A stretch of 34,216 nucleotides of DNA from Alphaproteobacteria bacterium (GCA_028281985.1 JANQIU010000043.1:1-34216), one strand, 5' to 3'. Positions 1 through 11,027 are shown, counted from the first letter of the stretch. Program-made: numbers and translations. Notes: a model not told the origin generated them from the letters alone.

Positions 1-2
1 GG

Positions 3-554
3 GCAATCGAAGCCCCGCAGACGGTCGCGGAACTGCTGGTCCGCGGCGCGGCGGTCGACGATGTCGACGGACGCGAGGTGACACCGTTGCTGGCGGCGAT
101 CAATGCCGGAAACGACGCCGTCATCCGCCTGCTGCTCGACGAAGGGGCCGACAGCAACCGACCGGCGTCGGACGGGTCCATGCCGGTGGCGCGCGCGGCC
201 GGCCTGGGCCGGACGATTGGCACCGGCATGCTGATCGACGCCGGCGGCGACCCGGACAGCCTTGCCGCCGGTGGCCGGGTGGCGCTGGATCTGGCCGTCG
301 ATGGCGGTCACCTGGCGTCGGCAGCCTTGCTGATCAGCGCCGGGGCGGCCGTCGATCCGCGCAGTCCGGCGGACGGCAGCACACCGCTGATCCGCGCCGT
401 CGATCGCGGCGATACGGACATGGTGCGCCTGTTGATCGCCGGCGGGGCCGACCCGCAGACAACACGGTCGGACGGCATGTCCGCGCTCGCGCTGGCCGAG
501 GGGTCTTCCGACCTCAGCGGCCTGCTGGAAGCGCAGTCCTCAGTCCGACCCTGA
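3..554 (+). CDS. Ankyrin-repeat protein, 5'-truncated by window start
   Basis: Frame is open from base 3 upstream of the listed start; repeated ankyrin-type units (TPLLAAINAGNDAVIRLLLDEGAD, TPLIRAVDRGDTDMVRLLIAGGAD). Confidence 0.88.
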   Translation, partial: AIEAPQTVAELLVRGAAVDDVDGREVTPLLAAINAGNDAVIRLLLDEGADSNRPASDGSMPVARAAGLGRTIGTGMLIDAGGDPDSLAAGGRVALDLAVDGGHLASAALLISAGAAVDPRSPADGSTPLIRAVDRGDTDMVRLLIAGGADPQTTRSDGMSALALAEGSSDLSGLLEAQSSVRP

Positions 555-824
555 CGGCGGCGCACCGGCCGGCGCGGCACCCAGCGCATTGTGGCTGCCG
601 TCGCACAGCGGCATCCGCTGGGTGCGCTTGCAGGTACACAAGAAGTAGGTCTTGCTGCGTGTGGGGGTGAAGGCAACCGGTTCCAACCCGGTTCCGGCAT
701 GCGACCCGTCGCAGAAAGGCTGGGTTTTACTGCGGCCGCAGGCGCACCACCACACGGTCTTGCCGTCTTCCAGATCGACGGCGATCGGCGCATCACCGCC
801 GATTTCCGGTTCAATTTGGCTCAT
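540..824 (-). CDS. CDGSH-type iron-sulfur protein with two CDGSH motifs
   Basis: From internal [13 protein letters not shown]...[16 protein letters not shown]...[16 protein letters not shown]; two C-x-C-x(n)-CDGSH motifs. Confidence 0.92.
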   Translation of the reverse strand: MSQIEPEIGGDAPIAVDLEDGKTVWWCACGRSKTQPFCDGSHAGTGLEPVAFTPTRSKTYFLCTCKRTQRMPLCDGSHNALGAAPAGAPPSGSD

Positions 825-930
825 GGTTCCTTTCCAAGAAGATGGACCCTGCCGAGCGGCGGCCGGGCGCCAGTCAGGCCCGTCATTGACCTGGATCAGG
901 GCGATTGTCGACGGCTGTAACCTAAGCTTA

Positions 931-952
931 ACAGGCTGAAATTCAGCCCTGT
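931..952. promoter_or_regulatory. Palindromic element ACAGGCTGAAATTCAGCCCTGT in a divergent intergenic region
   Basis: GGCTGAA-A-TTCAGCC is a perfect inverted repeat (934-948), with imperfect extension to ACAG/CTGT; lies between the minus-strand CDGSH gene and the plus-strand YdcH-like gene. Confidence 0.45.
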
Positions 953-975
953 CCACGAAACAAAGGGTCCCACCG

Positions 976-1215
976 ATGCTGACAGACCCCCATGATCTGG
1001 TCGCGGAGCTGCCGGAATACAGCCAGCAGATCCGCACCCTCCAGGAGCGTGACGAGACGTTCAATGCTCTGGTGGTCGAATACAATCAGCTTGACCACCA
1101 CATCCAGGAGACCGAACTGTCCGGGACTCCCATTGACGATCATCATTTCGAAAATTTGAAGAAGCAACGGCTCCGGCTTAAGGACGAGCTGGTTCGACGC
1201 GTTCGAACACCCTGA
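976..1215 (+). CDS. YdcH-like (DUF465) small protein
   Basis: 79 aa, helical, typical ending HFENLKKQRLRLKDEL. Confidence 0.8.
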   Translation: MLTDPHDLVAELPEYSQQIRTLQERDETFNALVVEYNQLDHHIQETELSGTPIDDHHFENLKKQRLRLKDELVRRVRTP

Positions 1216-1364
1216 CACGGCGGCCCGCCCGGGGGACTGTGCGCCTCTGGACCGACACTCGCGGCGCCCACGTCCCCTGACAACCAGACCTGCAGGCCCC
1301 GGTCCGGCATGGCCGGCACATGGGATGGGTTTCTGACCCCTCCGACCGCCCCTATATTCGGCGG

Positions 1365-2375
1365 ATGAGCGACGGACCTGCCCATCTGACGGATCCTTTC
1401 GGCCGCGATATCCGCTATCTGCGGGTATCGGTCACCGACCGCTGCGACCTTCGCTGCGTCTACTGCATGGCCGAGACCATGCATTTCCTGCCGAAGGCGG
1501 AGCTGCTGACGCTGGAGGAACTGGACCGGTTGTGCACGGCCTTCGTCCGGCTCGGCGTGCGCAAGCTCCGGCTGACCGGCGGCGAGCCGCTGGTCCGGCG
1601 CAACATCATGGACCTGGTGCGCAACCTGGGCCGGCATCTGGGCGACGGCCTGGATGAACTGACGCTGACCACGAACGGCACGCAGCTCGCCGGCAAGGCC
1701 GCCGATCTGGCGGCGGCCGGTGTGCGCCGGATCAATGTTTCCTTGGACACGCTGGACCCGGCGAAGTATCGCGCGCTGACCCGCTGGGGCGACTTTGCGC
1801 GGGTCATGGACGGGCTGGCGGCGGCGGACGACGCCGGACTGCGCGTGAAGATCAATGCCGTGGCCCTGCGCGGCGTCAACGACGACGAAGCCGATCGCCT
1901 GATCGCCTGGTGCGGCGACCGCGGGTACGACCTGACCTTTATCGAAGTGATGCCGATGGGCGAAATCGGCAGCGAGGCGCGGCTCGACCAGTATCTGCCG
2001 CTGTCGATCCTGCGCGGCCGGCTGGCGCAGCGGTGGACCCTCGAAGACGTGCCTTTGCGGACCGGCGGACCGGCGCGCTATGCCCGGGTGACCGAAACCG
2101 GCGGTCTGCTGGGCTTCATCACGCCGATGACCCACAACTTCTGTGCCGCGTGCAACCGCGTCCGGGTGACCTGCACCGGCACGCTCTACATGTGCCTGGG
2201 ACAGGAGGATGCCGCCGACCTGCGCGCACCCCTCCGGCAGGCGGATAACGACGTCCCGCTGGAAGCGGCCATCCGCGCCGCGATCGCCCGCAAGCCGGCC
2301 GGGCACGACTTCGTCATCGATCGACGGCAGAAGCGCCCGGCCGTCGGCCGGCACATGAGCGTGACCGGCGGCTGA
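1365..2375 (+). CDS. moaA: GTP 3',8-cyclase, molybdenum cofactor biosynthesis
   Basis: Radical SAM motif [10 protein letters not shown]-terminal Fe-S motif [19 protein letters not shown], terminal GG. Confidence 0.97.
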   Translation: MSDGPAHLTDPFGRDIRYLRVSVTDRCDLRCVYCMAETMHFLPKAELLTLEELDRLCTAFVRLGVRKLRLTGGEPLVRRNIMDLVRNLGRHLGDGLDELTLTTNGTQLAGKAADLAAAGVRRINVSLDTLDPAKYRALTRWGDFARVMDGLAAADDAGLRVKINAVALRGVNDDEADRLIAWCGDRGYDLTFIEVMPMGEIGSEARLDQYLPLSILRGRLAQRWTLEDVPLRTGGPARYARVTETGGLLGFITPMTHNFCAACNRVRVTCTGTLYMCLGQEDAADLRAPLRQADNDVPLEAAIRAAIARKPAGHDFVIDRRQKRPAVGRHMSVTGG

Positions 2376-2378
2376 CGC

Positions 2379-2867
2379 CTATTCGATCCGGTATTGGTGG
2401 GCGTAGGTCTGACCGTCGCTGACGGTCAGCTCGGTGAAGCCGAGCAGCTTCAGCAGGTCTAGGAAGGTGTACCAGTCCTCGACCCGGTTCTCGATGAAGA
2501 AGGGCGTGGCCCGGGCCTGGGCGGTCATCTGCGCCAGAAACGAGCGCATCTGGTAGAGCGTCACCAGAGAATCCCGGTCCAGCGTCACGATGATCAGTTT
2601 CTCCGCGTCCGCGCCCTTGGCGTACATGGCGAAGACCGGGGCGTAGGGCCGGCTCATCTGTTCCTGGGTCATGGCGACGACAAACCCGATGCGGCGGGTC
2701 CGGTTGCTGTCCGGCAGGGTCTCGGAACGGGCCGGATAGACCTCCTCGCTGGTCAGCGGCGGATAGTAGTATCCGGCATGCCGGTCGTCGTCCGGCTCCT
2801 GGGCGACGGCGGCAGCGCCGACCGACACCAGCACCGTCATCATCGCGCCCCAGAACACACTCTTCAT
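2379..2867 (-). CDS. Exported hypothetical protein
   Basis: ATG at 2867; signal-peptide-like N-terminus [24 protein letters not shown]; no family recognised. Confidence 0.75.
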   Translation of the reverse strand: MKSVFWGAMMTVLVSVGAAAVAQEPDDDRHAGYYYPPLTSEEVYPARSETLPDSNRTRRIGFVVAMTQEQMSRPYAPVFAMYAKGADAEKLIIVTLDRDSLVTLYQMRSFLAQMTAQARATPFFIENRVEDWYTFLDLLKLLGFTELTVSDGQTYAHQYRIE

Positions 2868-2981
2868 GTCGATCTCCCGTCGCGGTTCAGCCTGTGGCCC
2901 AGCGCAGGGATGTGGCGCACCGCACGGCGCCGGCAAGTCGCGCGTGCCGCCCCACACTGGATGGTCTACAGTCCCCGTGCC

Positions 2982-3800
2982 ATGACCAAGGCCGAACAAA
3001 ACCCCGACGCCGATCACCCGCCGCTGCGCAGCCCGCCGCTCAGCGCCCCCTGTTTCGTGGCCGCAGAAACCGAGCAGGCACGGTCGGCCAAGGACCGCCT
3101 GGTCCGGCAATATGGCAGCGTACCCTTCGAGGAAGCCGACGTGGTCGTGACCATCGGCGGTGACGGCATCGTGCTGCAGGCCCTGCATCGCTGTCTTGCC
3201 AGGCAGCTGCCGGTCTACGGATTGAACTGCGGATCGGTGGGCTTTCTGACCAATGCCTTCAGCGAGGACCGGTTGGTCGACCGGTTGATGCGGGCCGAGG
3301 ACGTGGACCTGCACCCTCTGTCGATGACCGCGCACCGGGCCGACGGGGTGACGGAGATGGCGCTGGCGATCAACGAGGTTTCGCTGCTGCGTCAGACCCG
3401 ACAAAGCGCCAAGCTGCGCATTCTGGTCGACGGGGTCGAGCGGATGCCACAGCTGATCTGCGATGGGGCTATGGTGGCGACCCCGGCCGGCAGCACCGCC
3501 TACAATCTTTCCGTTCACGGCCCCATCATTCCGCTCGACGCCGACGTGATGGCGCTGACCCCGATCAGTGCATTCCGCCCGCGTCGTTGGCGCGGGGCCC
3601 TGTTACCGCACAAGGTGACGGTCCGCTTTGAGATCCTGGAACCGGAAAAACGCCCGGTCAGCGCCACCGCCGACAACAGCGAAGTCCGCAACGTGACCGC
3701 GGTCAGCGTTCACCAGGACCGGTCGGTCAACCTGCGTCTCTTGTTCGATCCGGAATCAAATCTTCGCGAACGCATCCTGATGGAGCAGTTCACGCCGTGA
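2982..3800 (+). CDS. nadK: NAD kinase
   Basis: [16 protein letters not shown] (GGDG motif), [36 protein letters not shown]. Confidence 0.95.
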   Translation: MTKAEQNPDADHPPLRSPPLSAPCFVAAETEQARSAKDRLVRQYGSVPFEEADVVVTIGGDGIVLQALHRCLARQLPVYGLNCGSVGFLTNAFSEDRLVDRLMRAEDVDLHPLSMTAHRADGVTEMALAINEVSLLRQTRQSAKLRILVDGVERMPQLICDGAMVATPAGSTAYNLSVHGPIIPLDADVMALTPISAFRPRRWRGALLPHKVTVRFEILEPEKRPVSATADNSEVRNVTAVSVHQDRSVNLRLLFDPESNLRERILMEQFTP

Positions 3801-4662
3801 CGCGGTCCCGTCCCTCGGCGTAGGCCGCGCAAATGCGGCCCATCAGGATCTCCATATTGGCCTTGAGCTCGGCCATCGCCGGAATGCGCTGCAACCGGCG
3901 TTCGTTCATATAGAGGCCGCGGTTGATCTCCACCTGCACGGCATGCCGGTGCTCGGCCGGCCGGCCGTGGCGGCGAACGATCTCCGCCCCGGAATACGGC
4001 TCGTTGCGGCGGACGGCATAGCCGCATTCCCGCAGCGTATCGACCACCAGATGCGACAGCGACGGGTCGCAGGTCTGGCCGTGCAGATCGCCGATGACGA
4101 AATCGGTCTGTCGTTCGGACTGGCCATGCGGTGCTGCCCCGCGGGACGGCATAGAATGGCAGTCGATAAGGATCGCCATGCCGAACCGCCTGTATGCCAG
4201 GTCCAGCATGCCGGTCAGCCGGTTGTGGTACGGCCGGTAGTAGCGATCGATGCGGCGGCGGACATCGGCCGCCGTCAGCGGCTGGTCGTAGACCGCGAAA
4301 CCGGGACGGTACTGGGTCCGGATCAGGCCGATACCCTGACGCGTCTTCTCCGTCGGGGCCGCCGGGTCGGGCCAGATATCAGCCAGCATGTCCGGATCGA
4401 GATCGTCATCGGCCCGGTTGAGGTCGATGTAGCTGCGCGAGAACTGGGCGGCCAAGAAACCGGCCCCGAAACGGGGCGCGCCACCGATCAGTTCGTCGAC
4501 GAACAGATCCTCGCTCTCACGCAGAATGCTTGGGTCGCAGGCCGTGACGAAGTCGGGAGGAATGCCGGTGCCGCTGTGCGGGCTGTCGAACACAACGGGG
4601 ACCGTTTCAGCATCCACACCGGTCAGCACCCCGGGCACATCGTGGCGCATCGGCCTCCTCAT
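3790..4662 (-). CDS. N-formylglutamate amidohydrolase family protein
   Basis: [39 protein letters not shown]. Confidence 0.9.
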   Translation of the reverse strand: MRRPMRHDVPGVLTGVDAETVPVVFDSPHSGTGIPPDFVTACDPSILRESEDLFVDELIGGAPRFGAGFLAAQFSRSYIDLNRADDDLDPDMLADIWPDPAAPTEKTRQGIGLIRTQYRPGFAVYDQPLTAADVRRRIDRYYRPYHNRLTGMLDLAYRRFGMAILIDCHSMPSRGAAPHGQSERQTDFVIGDLHGQTCDPSLSHLVVDTLRECGYAVRRNEPYSGAEIVRRHGRPAEHRHAVQVEINRGLYMNERRLQRIPAMAELKANMEILMGRICAAYAEGRDRVTA

Positions 4663-4855
4663 CGCGGCGCCCTGAACGAACTTCAAGGGCAAAGGAGGTA
4701 CATTCCCTGGTCTGACCGTCCGAGGCAACCCGGTGCGGCACCACCGGCCATAGACCGGCCGCCGCCGGCAGGACATAATAGAGCGGTTGTCTCGGGGCAT
4801 GTGATCGTACCCGCGACGATCCGTCCTTTGCCGAAATCCGGTTCTTCCGCCGTCG

Positions 4856-5782
4856 GTGGCCACAGCTTCGCCCGATATATCGCGCTTTCGCGCCGGCAAT
4901 ACGGGGATTCCGTATGCTTGGCGGTTGCCCGGTCGATCCCCCGGCCACCATGTGCTCCTGACGGCCCTTGTGCACGGCAACGAAGCCTGTGGGGCGATCG
5001 CCCTGGCCAGATTGCTGGACTCCGGCTTTTCGCCCGACCGCGGTATCGTCACGGCGATTTTCGCCAATGTGGATGCGTTTCTTCAGATGGACCCGGCCAA
5101 ACCCTGGCAGAGCCGGTATGTCGACGAGGACATGAACCGGCTGTGGGACCCGGGGCGCCTGGCGGCCCCCGCGACCAGCGTCGAACACCGCCGGGCGAAG
5201 GCGCTGGTGCCGCTGGTCGATCAGGCCGACATCCTTCTGGACCTGCATTCGATGCATCAGCGCGGCGAGCCGATGCTGCTGGCCGGCCCGCTGGAGAAGG
5301 GCGTCTCGCTGGCGCGGGCCGTCGGGCGACCGCGGCTTGTCGTCCGGGACGCGGGGCACGCCGCCGGTCCGCGGCTGCGCGACTACCGGCAATTCGGCGA
5401 CCCGGCATCGCCCGCAGCGGCGCTGCTGGTGGAATGCGGACAGCATAGCGACCCCACCGCGGCGGACATTGCGTGGGCCACGACCTGGCGGCTGCTGGCC
5501 GCGGTCGGTGTGATCGATGCGCCACGGCCGGAAGACGGGATCGCCGACGACGATCACCAGACGGTCATCGAGGTGACCGAAGCGGTCACCGCCCGGACCG
5601 AGCGCTTTCGCTTCCTGCGGCCCCTGCAGGGCATCGCGCGGGTGCCGGATCGGGGAACCCTCGTGGCAATCGATGGATATCGGGAGGTCCGAACGCCCTA
5701 CGACGACTGCATTCTGGTGATGCCCGCAACCCGACCGGCACCCGGCCATACGGCCGTCCGACTGGGTCGTGTCGTCGCCTAG
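4856..5782 (+). CDS. Succinylglutamate desuccinylase/aspartoacylase family hydrolase
   Basis: LTALVHGNEACGAIAL zinc-binding motif, DEDMNRLWDP, LLDLHSM. Confidence 0.87.
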   Translation: MATASPDISRFRAGNTGIPYAWRLPGRSPGHHVLLTALVHGNEACGAIALARLLDSGFSPDRGIVTAIFANVDAFLQMDPAKPWQSRYVDEDMNRLWDPGRLAAPATSVEHRRAKALVPLVDQADILLDLHSMHQRGEPMLLAGPLEKGVSLARAVGRPRLVVRDAGHAAGPRLRDYRQFGDPASPAAALLVECGQHSDPTAADIAWATTWRLLAAVGVIDAPRPEDGIADDDHQTVIEVTEAVTARTERFRFLRPLQGIARVPDRGTLVAIDGYREVRTPYDDCILVMPATRPAPGHTAVRLGRVVA

Positions 5783-6872
5783 GCCCGGCAGCGGCGCCCT
5801 GCCCGGCACGGCCGGCCGGCTTGTGCGCCTGGCGGGCACGCTGGCCGCGGCGGCGGCCGGCGGGTTTGCCTGCGCCTCCATTGGGCTGCCGTTGGCATGG
5901 CTGATCGGCGCGGTCCTGGTGGTGGCCACGGCAGCCATGGCCGGTGCCCCGGTCTTCGTCTATCCGAAGTTGCGAGCGGCCATGTCCGCCGTGCTCGGCG
6001 TGATGCTGGGCAGCAGCTTCACGCCCGATCTGCTCGACCGCCTCGCTCCCTGGACGATCACCCTGGCGGCCTTGGTCCCCTACATCGTCGTCGCCGGCGG
6101 CGCGGGATATCTCTTTCTCCGGCGGTTCGGCGGCTACGACCGGCCAACCGCTTCCTTCAGCGCCATGCCCGGCGGGTTCGCCGAGATGACCCTGGTGGGA
6201 TCCGCGATGGGCGGCGACGAGCGCACCATCTCCCTGGGACACAGCACCCGGATCATGTTGGTCGTGCTGATCGTGCCGCCGCTTCTGACCTGGACGGTCG
6301 GCACCGCCGACCCCACGACGGCGGCGGGCGGCTTCGACCCGTCACGCATCGAGGGAACCTGGCTGGATTTCCTGTTGCTGACGGGCTGCATCGTCGGCTG
6401 GCCGATCGCCAAGCGGCTGCGCCTGCCTGCACCGGCCTTGACCGGACCGATGCTGGTCAGCGCCGTCCTGCATCTGACCGGCGGGTCGGAGGTGGCACCG
6501 CCCCAGCCCGCCATCAGCGCCGCCCAGGTCGTGCTGGGCGCGGCGCTGGGCGCCCGGTTCGCCGGCTACCGGCTGGCCCTGCTGGTCAGAACCGTGGGGC
6601 TGTCAGCCGGGCTGACCGTCGTGCTGCTGGCGACCGCCGCCGCCGCCATGGAAGTGCTGCACCTCGTCACCGGCATCTCGCATGCCGCCCTGTTGCTGGC
6701 CTACCTGCCCGGCGGCATCTCGGAGACGAGCCTTGTGGCCCTGGCGCTCGGCATCGACGCGGCCTTCGTCGCGGTCCACCACACCATCAGGCTGGCCTTG
6801 GTGATCGCCCTTGCGCCTTTGGTGTTCCGGTTGTCGCCGCTGCGGCGTCTGTCGGGGCCGGGTAGGCAATAG
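5769..6872 (+). CDS. AbrB-type polytopic membrane protein (COG3180-like, often labelled putative ammonia monooxygenase)
   Basis: Many hydrophobic segments in two related halves; repeated SAMPGGFAEMTLV / AYLPGGISETSLVAL motifs. Confidence 0.85.
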   Translation: MSSPRPGSGALPGTAGRLVRLAGTLAAAAAGGFACASIGLPLAWLIGAVLVVATAAMAGAPVFVYPKLRAAMSAVLGVMLGSSFTPDLLDRLAPWTITLAALVPYIVVAGGAGYLFLRRFGGYDRPTASFSAMPGGFAEMTLVGSAMGGDERTISLGHSTRIMLVVLIVPPLLTWTVGTADPTTAAGGFDPSRIEGTWLDFLLLTGCIVGWPIAKRLRLPAPALTGPMLVSAVLHLTGGSEVAPPQPAISAAQVVLGAALGARFAGYRLALLVRTVGLSAGLTVVLLATAAAAMEVLHLVTGISHAALLLAYLPGGISETSLVALALGIDAAFVAVHHTIRLALVIALAPLVFRLSPLRRLSGPGRQ

Positions 6873-6958
6873 AGGTCGACAGGCGGGGTTGCTGTGGCAT
6901 CATCCCCGCCGCGGATGTTGAGGTTACGGCCGCCTGCCATGGAGAAGGGTCCGGTTTG

Positions 6959-8014
6959 ATGGACGAATCGCTGATCTTCGTCGGTGCCATCGTTCTGCTG
7001 GCGGTGGTCGTGATTGCCATGGGGGTCAAGTCGGTCCCCCAGGGCATGGAATGGACCGTCGAACGTTTCGGCCGCTACACCCGCACGCTGGGACCGGGCC
7101 TGAACGCCATCATCCCTTTCATCGATCGCGTCGGTGCCCGCATCAACATGATGGAAACCGTCCTCGACGTACCGGTTCAGGAAGTCATTACCAAAGACAA
7201 TGCCATGGTCCAGGCCGATGGCGTCATCTTCTACCAGGTGCTGGATGCCGCCAAAGCGGCCTACGAGGTCCGCAACCTGGAACAGGCCACGGTCAACCTG
7301 ACGATGACCAACCTGCGCAGCGTGATGGGGTCGATGGACCTGGATTCCCTGCTGTCGAACCGCGACCTGATCAACGCCCAGCTCATGCGGGCCGTCGACG
7401 AGGCGACCGACCCCTGGGGGGTCAAAGTGACCCGAATCGAGATCCGGGACATTCAGCCGCCGCGCGACCTGGTCGACGCCATGGCGCGCCAGATGAAGGC
7501 CGAGCGCGACCGGCGGGCCGAGATCCTGATCGCGGAAGGCGACCGTCAGGCGCAGATCCTCCGCGCCGAAGGCGCCAAGCAGTCCGCCATCCTGGAAGCG
7601 GAAGGGCGGCGCGAAGCCGCGTTCCGGGACGCCGAAGCCCGCGAACGTTCGGCGGAAGCCGAAGCCAAGGCGACCCAGATGGTCTCAGAGGCCATCGCCG
7701 AGGGCGACATTCAGGCGGTCAACTACTTCGTGGCGACCCGGTATGTGGAAGCGATTCAGTCGCTGGCCTCCGCGCCCAACCAGAAGGTCCTTTTCCTGCC
7801 GCTGGAGGCCTCGTCGGTCATCGGCTCCCTTGGCGGGCTTGCTGAGATCGCCAAGGAGACCTTCGGCGGCAACGGGACCGATACCCCGTCCAGACCGCGG
7901 TCCCGCCGCCCGTCGTCGGGTGAGCGTCCGGCCCAGGATGTGGCGAGCGTTACCGCACCGCCGCGGTCGGCGCCCGATGCCCCTCCGTCCGACGGGTCGC
8001 CCTGGAGCCGGTAG
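6959..8014 (+). CDS. SPFH/Band 7 (stomatin/paraslipin-like) membrane protein
   Basis: N-terminal TM, PQGMEWTVERFGRYTRTLGPGLNAIIPF, MKAERDRRAEILIAEGDRQAQI coiled coil; alternative TTG start at 6956. Confidence 0.94.
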   Translation: MDESLIFVGAIVLLAVVVIAMGVKSVPQGMEWTVERFGRYTRTLGPGLNAIIPFIDRVGARINMMETVLDVPVQEVITKDNAMVQADGVIFYQVLDAAKAAYEVRNLEQATVNLTMTNLRSVMGSMDLDSLLSNRDLINAQLMRAVDEATDPWGVKVTRIEIRDIQPPRDLVDAMARQMKAERDRRAEILIAEGDRQAQILRAEGAKQSAILEAEGRREAAFRDAEARERSAEAEAKATQMVSEAIAEGDIQAVNYFVATRYVEAIQSLASAPNQKVLFLPLEASSVIGSLGGLAEIAKETFGGNGTDTPSRPRSRRPSSGERPAQDVASVTAPPRSAPDAPPSDGSPWSR

Positions 8015-8017
8015 CCC

Positions 8018-8458
8018 ATGCCCCAGATCGTCTTCTGGTACTGGTGGGTCGCGGCCGCCCTGCTGGTCGTCCTGGAGGTGTTCATCCCCGGCAACGTGCT
8101 GGTGTGGCTGGGCGTGTCCGCCGGCTTGGTCGGGTTCGCCGCGCTGGTGGTCCCGGAGATGCCGTCGTCGGTCGCTCTGGTCCTGTTCGCAATCCTGGCG
8201 GTCTCCTCGGTCCTGACGGCCCGGTTCTACATCCGGCGCCAGCAGAAGCCGACGGACCACCCGGCCCTGAACCGCCGAGCCCAACAGATGGTTGGACGGA
8301 CGGTCGAACTGGTGGAGCCCATCCGCGGCGGTTTCGGCCGCGTCCGGATCGGCGACAGCCTGTGGGTCGTCCGCGGCGACGATCGCGACGCAGGCATGTC
8401 CGTGCGCGTCGTAGCGACGGCCGGCACGGATCTGTTGGTTGAACCAGCCGACGTCTAA
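8018..8458 (+). CDS. NfeD family protein
   Basis: TM segments plus C-terminal beta domain (GRTVELVEPIRGGFGRVRIGDSLWVVRGDD); directly follows the SPFH gene. Confidence 0.9.
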   Translation: MPQIVFWYWWVAAALLVVLEVFIPGNVLVWLGVSAGLVGFAALVVPEMPSSVALVLFAILAVSSVLTARFYIRRQQKPTDHPALNRRAQQMVGRTVELVEPIRGGFGRVRIGDSLWVVRGDDRDAGMSVRVVATAGTDLLVEPADV

Positions 8459-8525
8459 GAACCGCCCACCGCTAGCGCGACCGCCCCTTCGCCTTATCGC
8501 AAATTCTTGTCGAGCGGGCCGACGG

Positions 8526-9434
8526 TTAGAACGAGTAGCGCAGCCCAATTCCAGTGAAGAACCGATCGTCCAGTTCTTCGGCGCTGACCCCTTCGGAGAA
8601 ACCCTGTTCCGGCCGGCTGTAGGTTCCGGACAGCGTCAAATCCAGATCGAAGTCGAAACTCAAGGTAAAGCCAAGCGACGCCGCGAAATCGGCCTCATCC
8701 TGACCGGGCTCCAACACCGTGAAGCCGGTGGGCCCGAGTCGGTCCTCGCGAACCCCGACCAGCGTGTCCGTCCGCGACGGCGCAAGCAACTGCGCGGCGA
8801 CGCCGGTGGTCAGGCGAATGTCCTCGCCCAGGCGTGTCGTGTACCCGATGCCGAGATCGGCGCTGGTCTCGGAGTCCAGGCCGCTGACATCGCCCCGAAC
8901 CCGCAGCTCGGCGGCAAAATCGCCCCCATCGTAGCGTAGAAAGCCGCCCAACTGGGTGGTCTCGGCTTCCTCACCGGACAGGATCGCGCCGGTGCCGCCG
9001 CCTTCGGCGCTCGGGACGCTGACCACCGGTCCGACCGACAGTCCGCCGAACCGCATCGCCTCCACGCCAATGTCGACCCCACCGGTCAGTCCGACATCGC
9101 CGAAGGACGACAGGATGTCCCGATTCCGCAAGAAAACGGGTGCGCCCGAACTGGCGAGTTCCTCAATGCCGGGTGCCGAACCGACGACATAGCGCGGAGC
9201 GGTCGGATCCTCGGCACTGATCGCAATATCGCTTGCGGACTCGGACTGGGCACCGGCAACCGTCGAAGCAAGCAGAACCGCGAATCCCAAGCCGGCGCCA
9301 AAAGCGCGAATCTTTGAGACACCGCTCAACAAGCCGGTCTCCAAGACCTTCGACCTCCGCTCTGCTCCGAAGCGCTGCACTGCTGCTAAGGGTTCTAAGA
9401 ACCCTACGCGGTATATGGGATTGGCGCACGACAA
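8526..9434 (-). CDS. MipA/OmpV-like outer-membrane protein
   Basis: Signal-like segment, ILSSFGDVGLTGGVDIGVEAMRFGG, alternating beta strands, terminal F (GIGLRYSF). Start uncertain: listed start is TTG and no clear ATG precedes the signal peptide. Confidence 0.72.
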   Translation of the reverse strand: MSCANPIYRVGFLEPLAAVQRFGAERRSKVLETGLLSGVSKIRAFGAGLGFAVLLASTVAGAQSESASDIAISAEDPTAPRYVVGSAPGIEELASSGAPVFLRNRDILSSFGDVGLTGGVDIGVEAMRFGGLSVGPVVSVPSAEGGGTGAILSGEEAETTQLGGFLRYDGGDFAAELRVRGDVSGLDSETSADLGIGYTTRLGEDIRLTTGVAAQLLAPSRTDTLVGVREDRLGPTGFTVLEPGQDEADFAASLGFTLSFDFDLDLTLSGTYSRPEQGFSEGVSAEELDDRFFTGIGLRYSF

Positions 9435-9662
9435 AAAAAGTGCGGCAACCCAACAGTTAGCGTAACACGAACGAAGCCCCTTCGCTATTGCTGCAATGCA
9501 ACAGTCGGCGAAAAGTGCGCTTACGCCTCACTCCAAGCTAAACGGCCCGGGTTACAAAAACATTTACCATATTGAAGTAAAGACGGCGGCATTGTCGGTC
9601 GGCGACGGGCTCCGGACGCGGCGTTCACTTGATGCCGGCGTCGACGGGCCCCATCGGGCCGG

Positions 9663-11027
9663 ATGGATTGGATGGATAGCGCGGCGCTGGCTACTGAAGA
9701 CCTGTTTATCGACCAGCTGACGCTTGAAGCCATGGCCGGCCAGCACGAGCGGTTCCTCAGCGGTCGCGACGGCGGACAGCGGCTCAATCTGGCCTTGCGC
9801 GTCGGCAAGGGCCTTCGGTTCGACAACATGGAGCTGTCCGACGCCGAATTGCGGGGCGCCCGTCTGGAACAGTGCAGCTTCGTCGGCGCGCGCATGCTGC
9901 GCGCCAATCTGTTCGGCGCGGATCTGCGATATGCCGATATGCGCGACAGCAACCTGTCGCATGCCGACCTTCGCGGGGCCATGCTGCGGGGGGCAAATCT
10001 GGAAAACGCGACGCTGGTCGAAGCGGATGCGCGCAGCGGCGATCTGGTGCGGCGACTGCGCGGCGGCGCGCTGCAACGCATCAACGCCGATAACGAGACC
10101 GGCCTTCCCTCCGCGAACATGCGGGGTGTCGATCTGACCAGCGCCAAGCTGTCTTCCCAGACCTTGCGGGCAACCGACCTGACCAACGCCATCCTCCGGA
10201 AGGCTAATCTGAGCGGCGCCGACCTGTCCTACTGCACGCTTCGGGGGGTCCAGCTCGACGGCGCCGATATGAGCGGCGCCAACCTCAGCCACTGCGTGCT
10301 GCACGGGGCGATGCTGCGTGGGGCGGTGCTGACCGATGCCGAAATGGACAATGCCGACCTGAACGCCTCGGTCTTCGACCAATCCCTTCTGGCCGAATGC
10401 AATACCACCACGGCGCTCCTGCCCCAGCGCCTGGATCGGCTCGACAGGCCTTTGCGCGAGGTGCTGGAGGGGCATCGCGGCTGGATCCAGTCCATGGCGC
10501 ATGAGGGGGCGCGCGCCGACTTCTCCGGGTTCGATCTGTCCGGCCAGGACCTGCGCGGCTTCGAGTTGTCCGCCGCACAGTTCTCCCGGGCGCTCATGGT
10601 CGGCACCCAGTTCAGCGGCGCCTCCTTGTCCATGGCCCAGTTCGACCACGCCAACGGACTCGACGCCGATTTCGCGCACGCCAATGTCCGTGGCGCGAAC
10701 CTTCAGGGCGCCACCCTGAACCGTGCGGTGTTCCGCTATCTGCGGGCGGATGCGGTGCCCATCGTCGGCAGCCGCAACACCATCTGGCCCACCAACTTCT
10801 CGCGGGCGATCCTTGACGGCGCCAGCTTCGAGGAAGGGTCCCTGGTGCGGGCCGACTTCACCCAGTCGTCCCTGCGGTCGGCGGACTTCCGGGGTGCACG
10901 GCTGGTGCGCGCCAGCTTCCTCGACGCCGATCTGACCGGTGCCGATTTCCGCGGCGCCGACGTCCTGCATGCCGATTTCCGTGGGGCGATCGGCTTCGAT
11001 CCACTATCGATTGAGGATGCGGTGTGA
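9663..11027 (+). CDS. Pentapeptide-repeat protein with two repeat blocks
   Basis: Tandem A(D/N)LxG-type repeats (ADLRGAMLRGANLENATL; ADFRGARLVRASFLDADLTGADFRGADVLHADFRGA). Confidence 0.93.
   Translation: MDWMDSAALATEDLFIDQLTLEAMAGQHERFLSGRDGGQRLNLALRVGKGLRFDNMELSDAELRGARLEQCSFVGARMLRANLFGADLRYADMRDSNLSHADLRGAMLRGANLENATLVEADARSGDLVRRLRGGALQRINADNETGLPSANMRGVDLTSAKLSSQTLRATDLTNAILRKANLSGADLSYCTLRGVQLDGADMSGANLSHCVLHGAMLRGAVLTDAEMDNADLNASVFDQSLLAECNTTTALLPQRLDRLDRPLREVLEGHRGWIQSMAHEGARADFSGFDLSGQDLRGFELSAAQFSRALMVGTQFSGASLSMAQFDHANGLDADFAHANVRGANLQGATLNRAVFRYLRADAVPIVGSRNTIWPTNFSRAILDGASFEEGSLVRADFTQSSLRSADFRGARLVRASFLDADLTGADFRGADVLHADFRGAIGFDPLSIEDAV

Noticed and set aside
1143-2354. 403-aa minus-strand ORF
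   Set aside because: Antisense to the clearly recognised moaA.
3943-5448. 501-aa plus-strand ORF
   Set aside because: Antisense to the N-formylglutamate amidohydrolase and off-frame in the next gene; no motif.
9564-10970. 468-aa minus-strand ORF with repetitive GA/IG pattern
   Set aside because: Antisense reading of pentapeptide repeats; its periodicity mirrors the real plus-strand gene.
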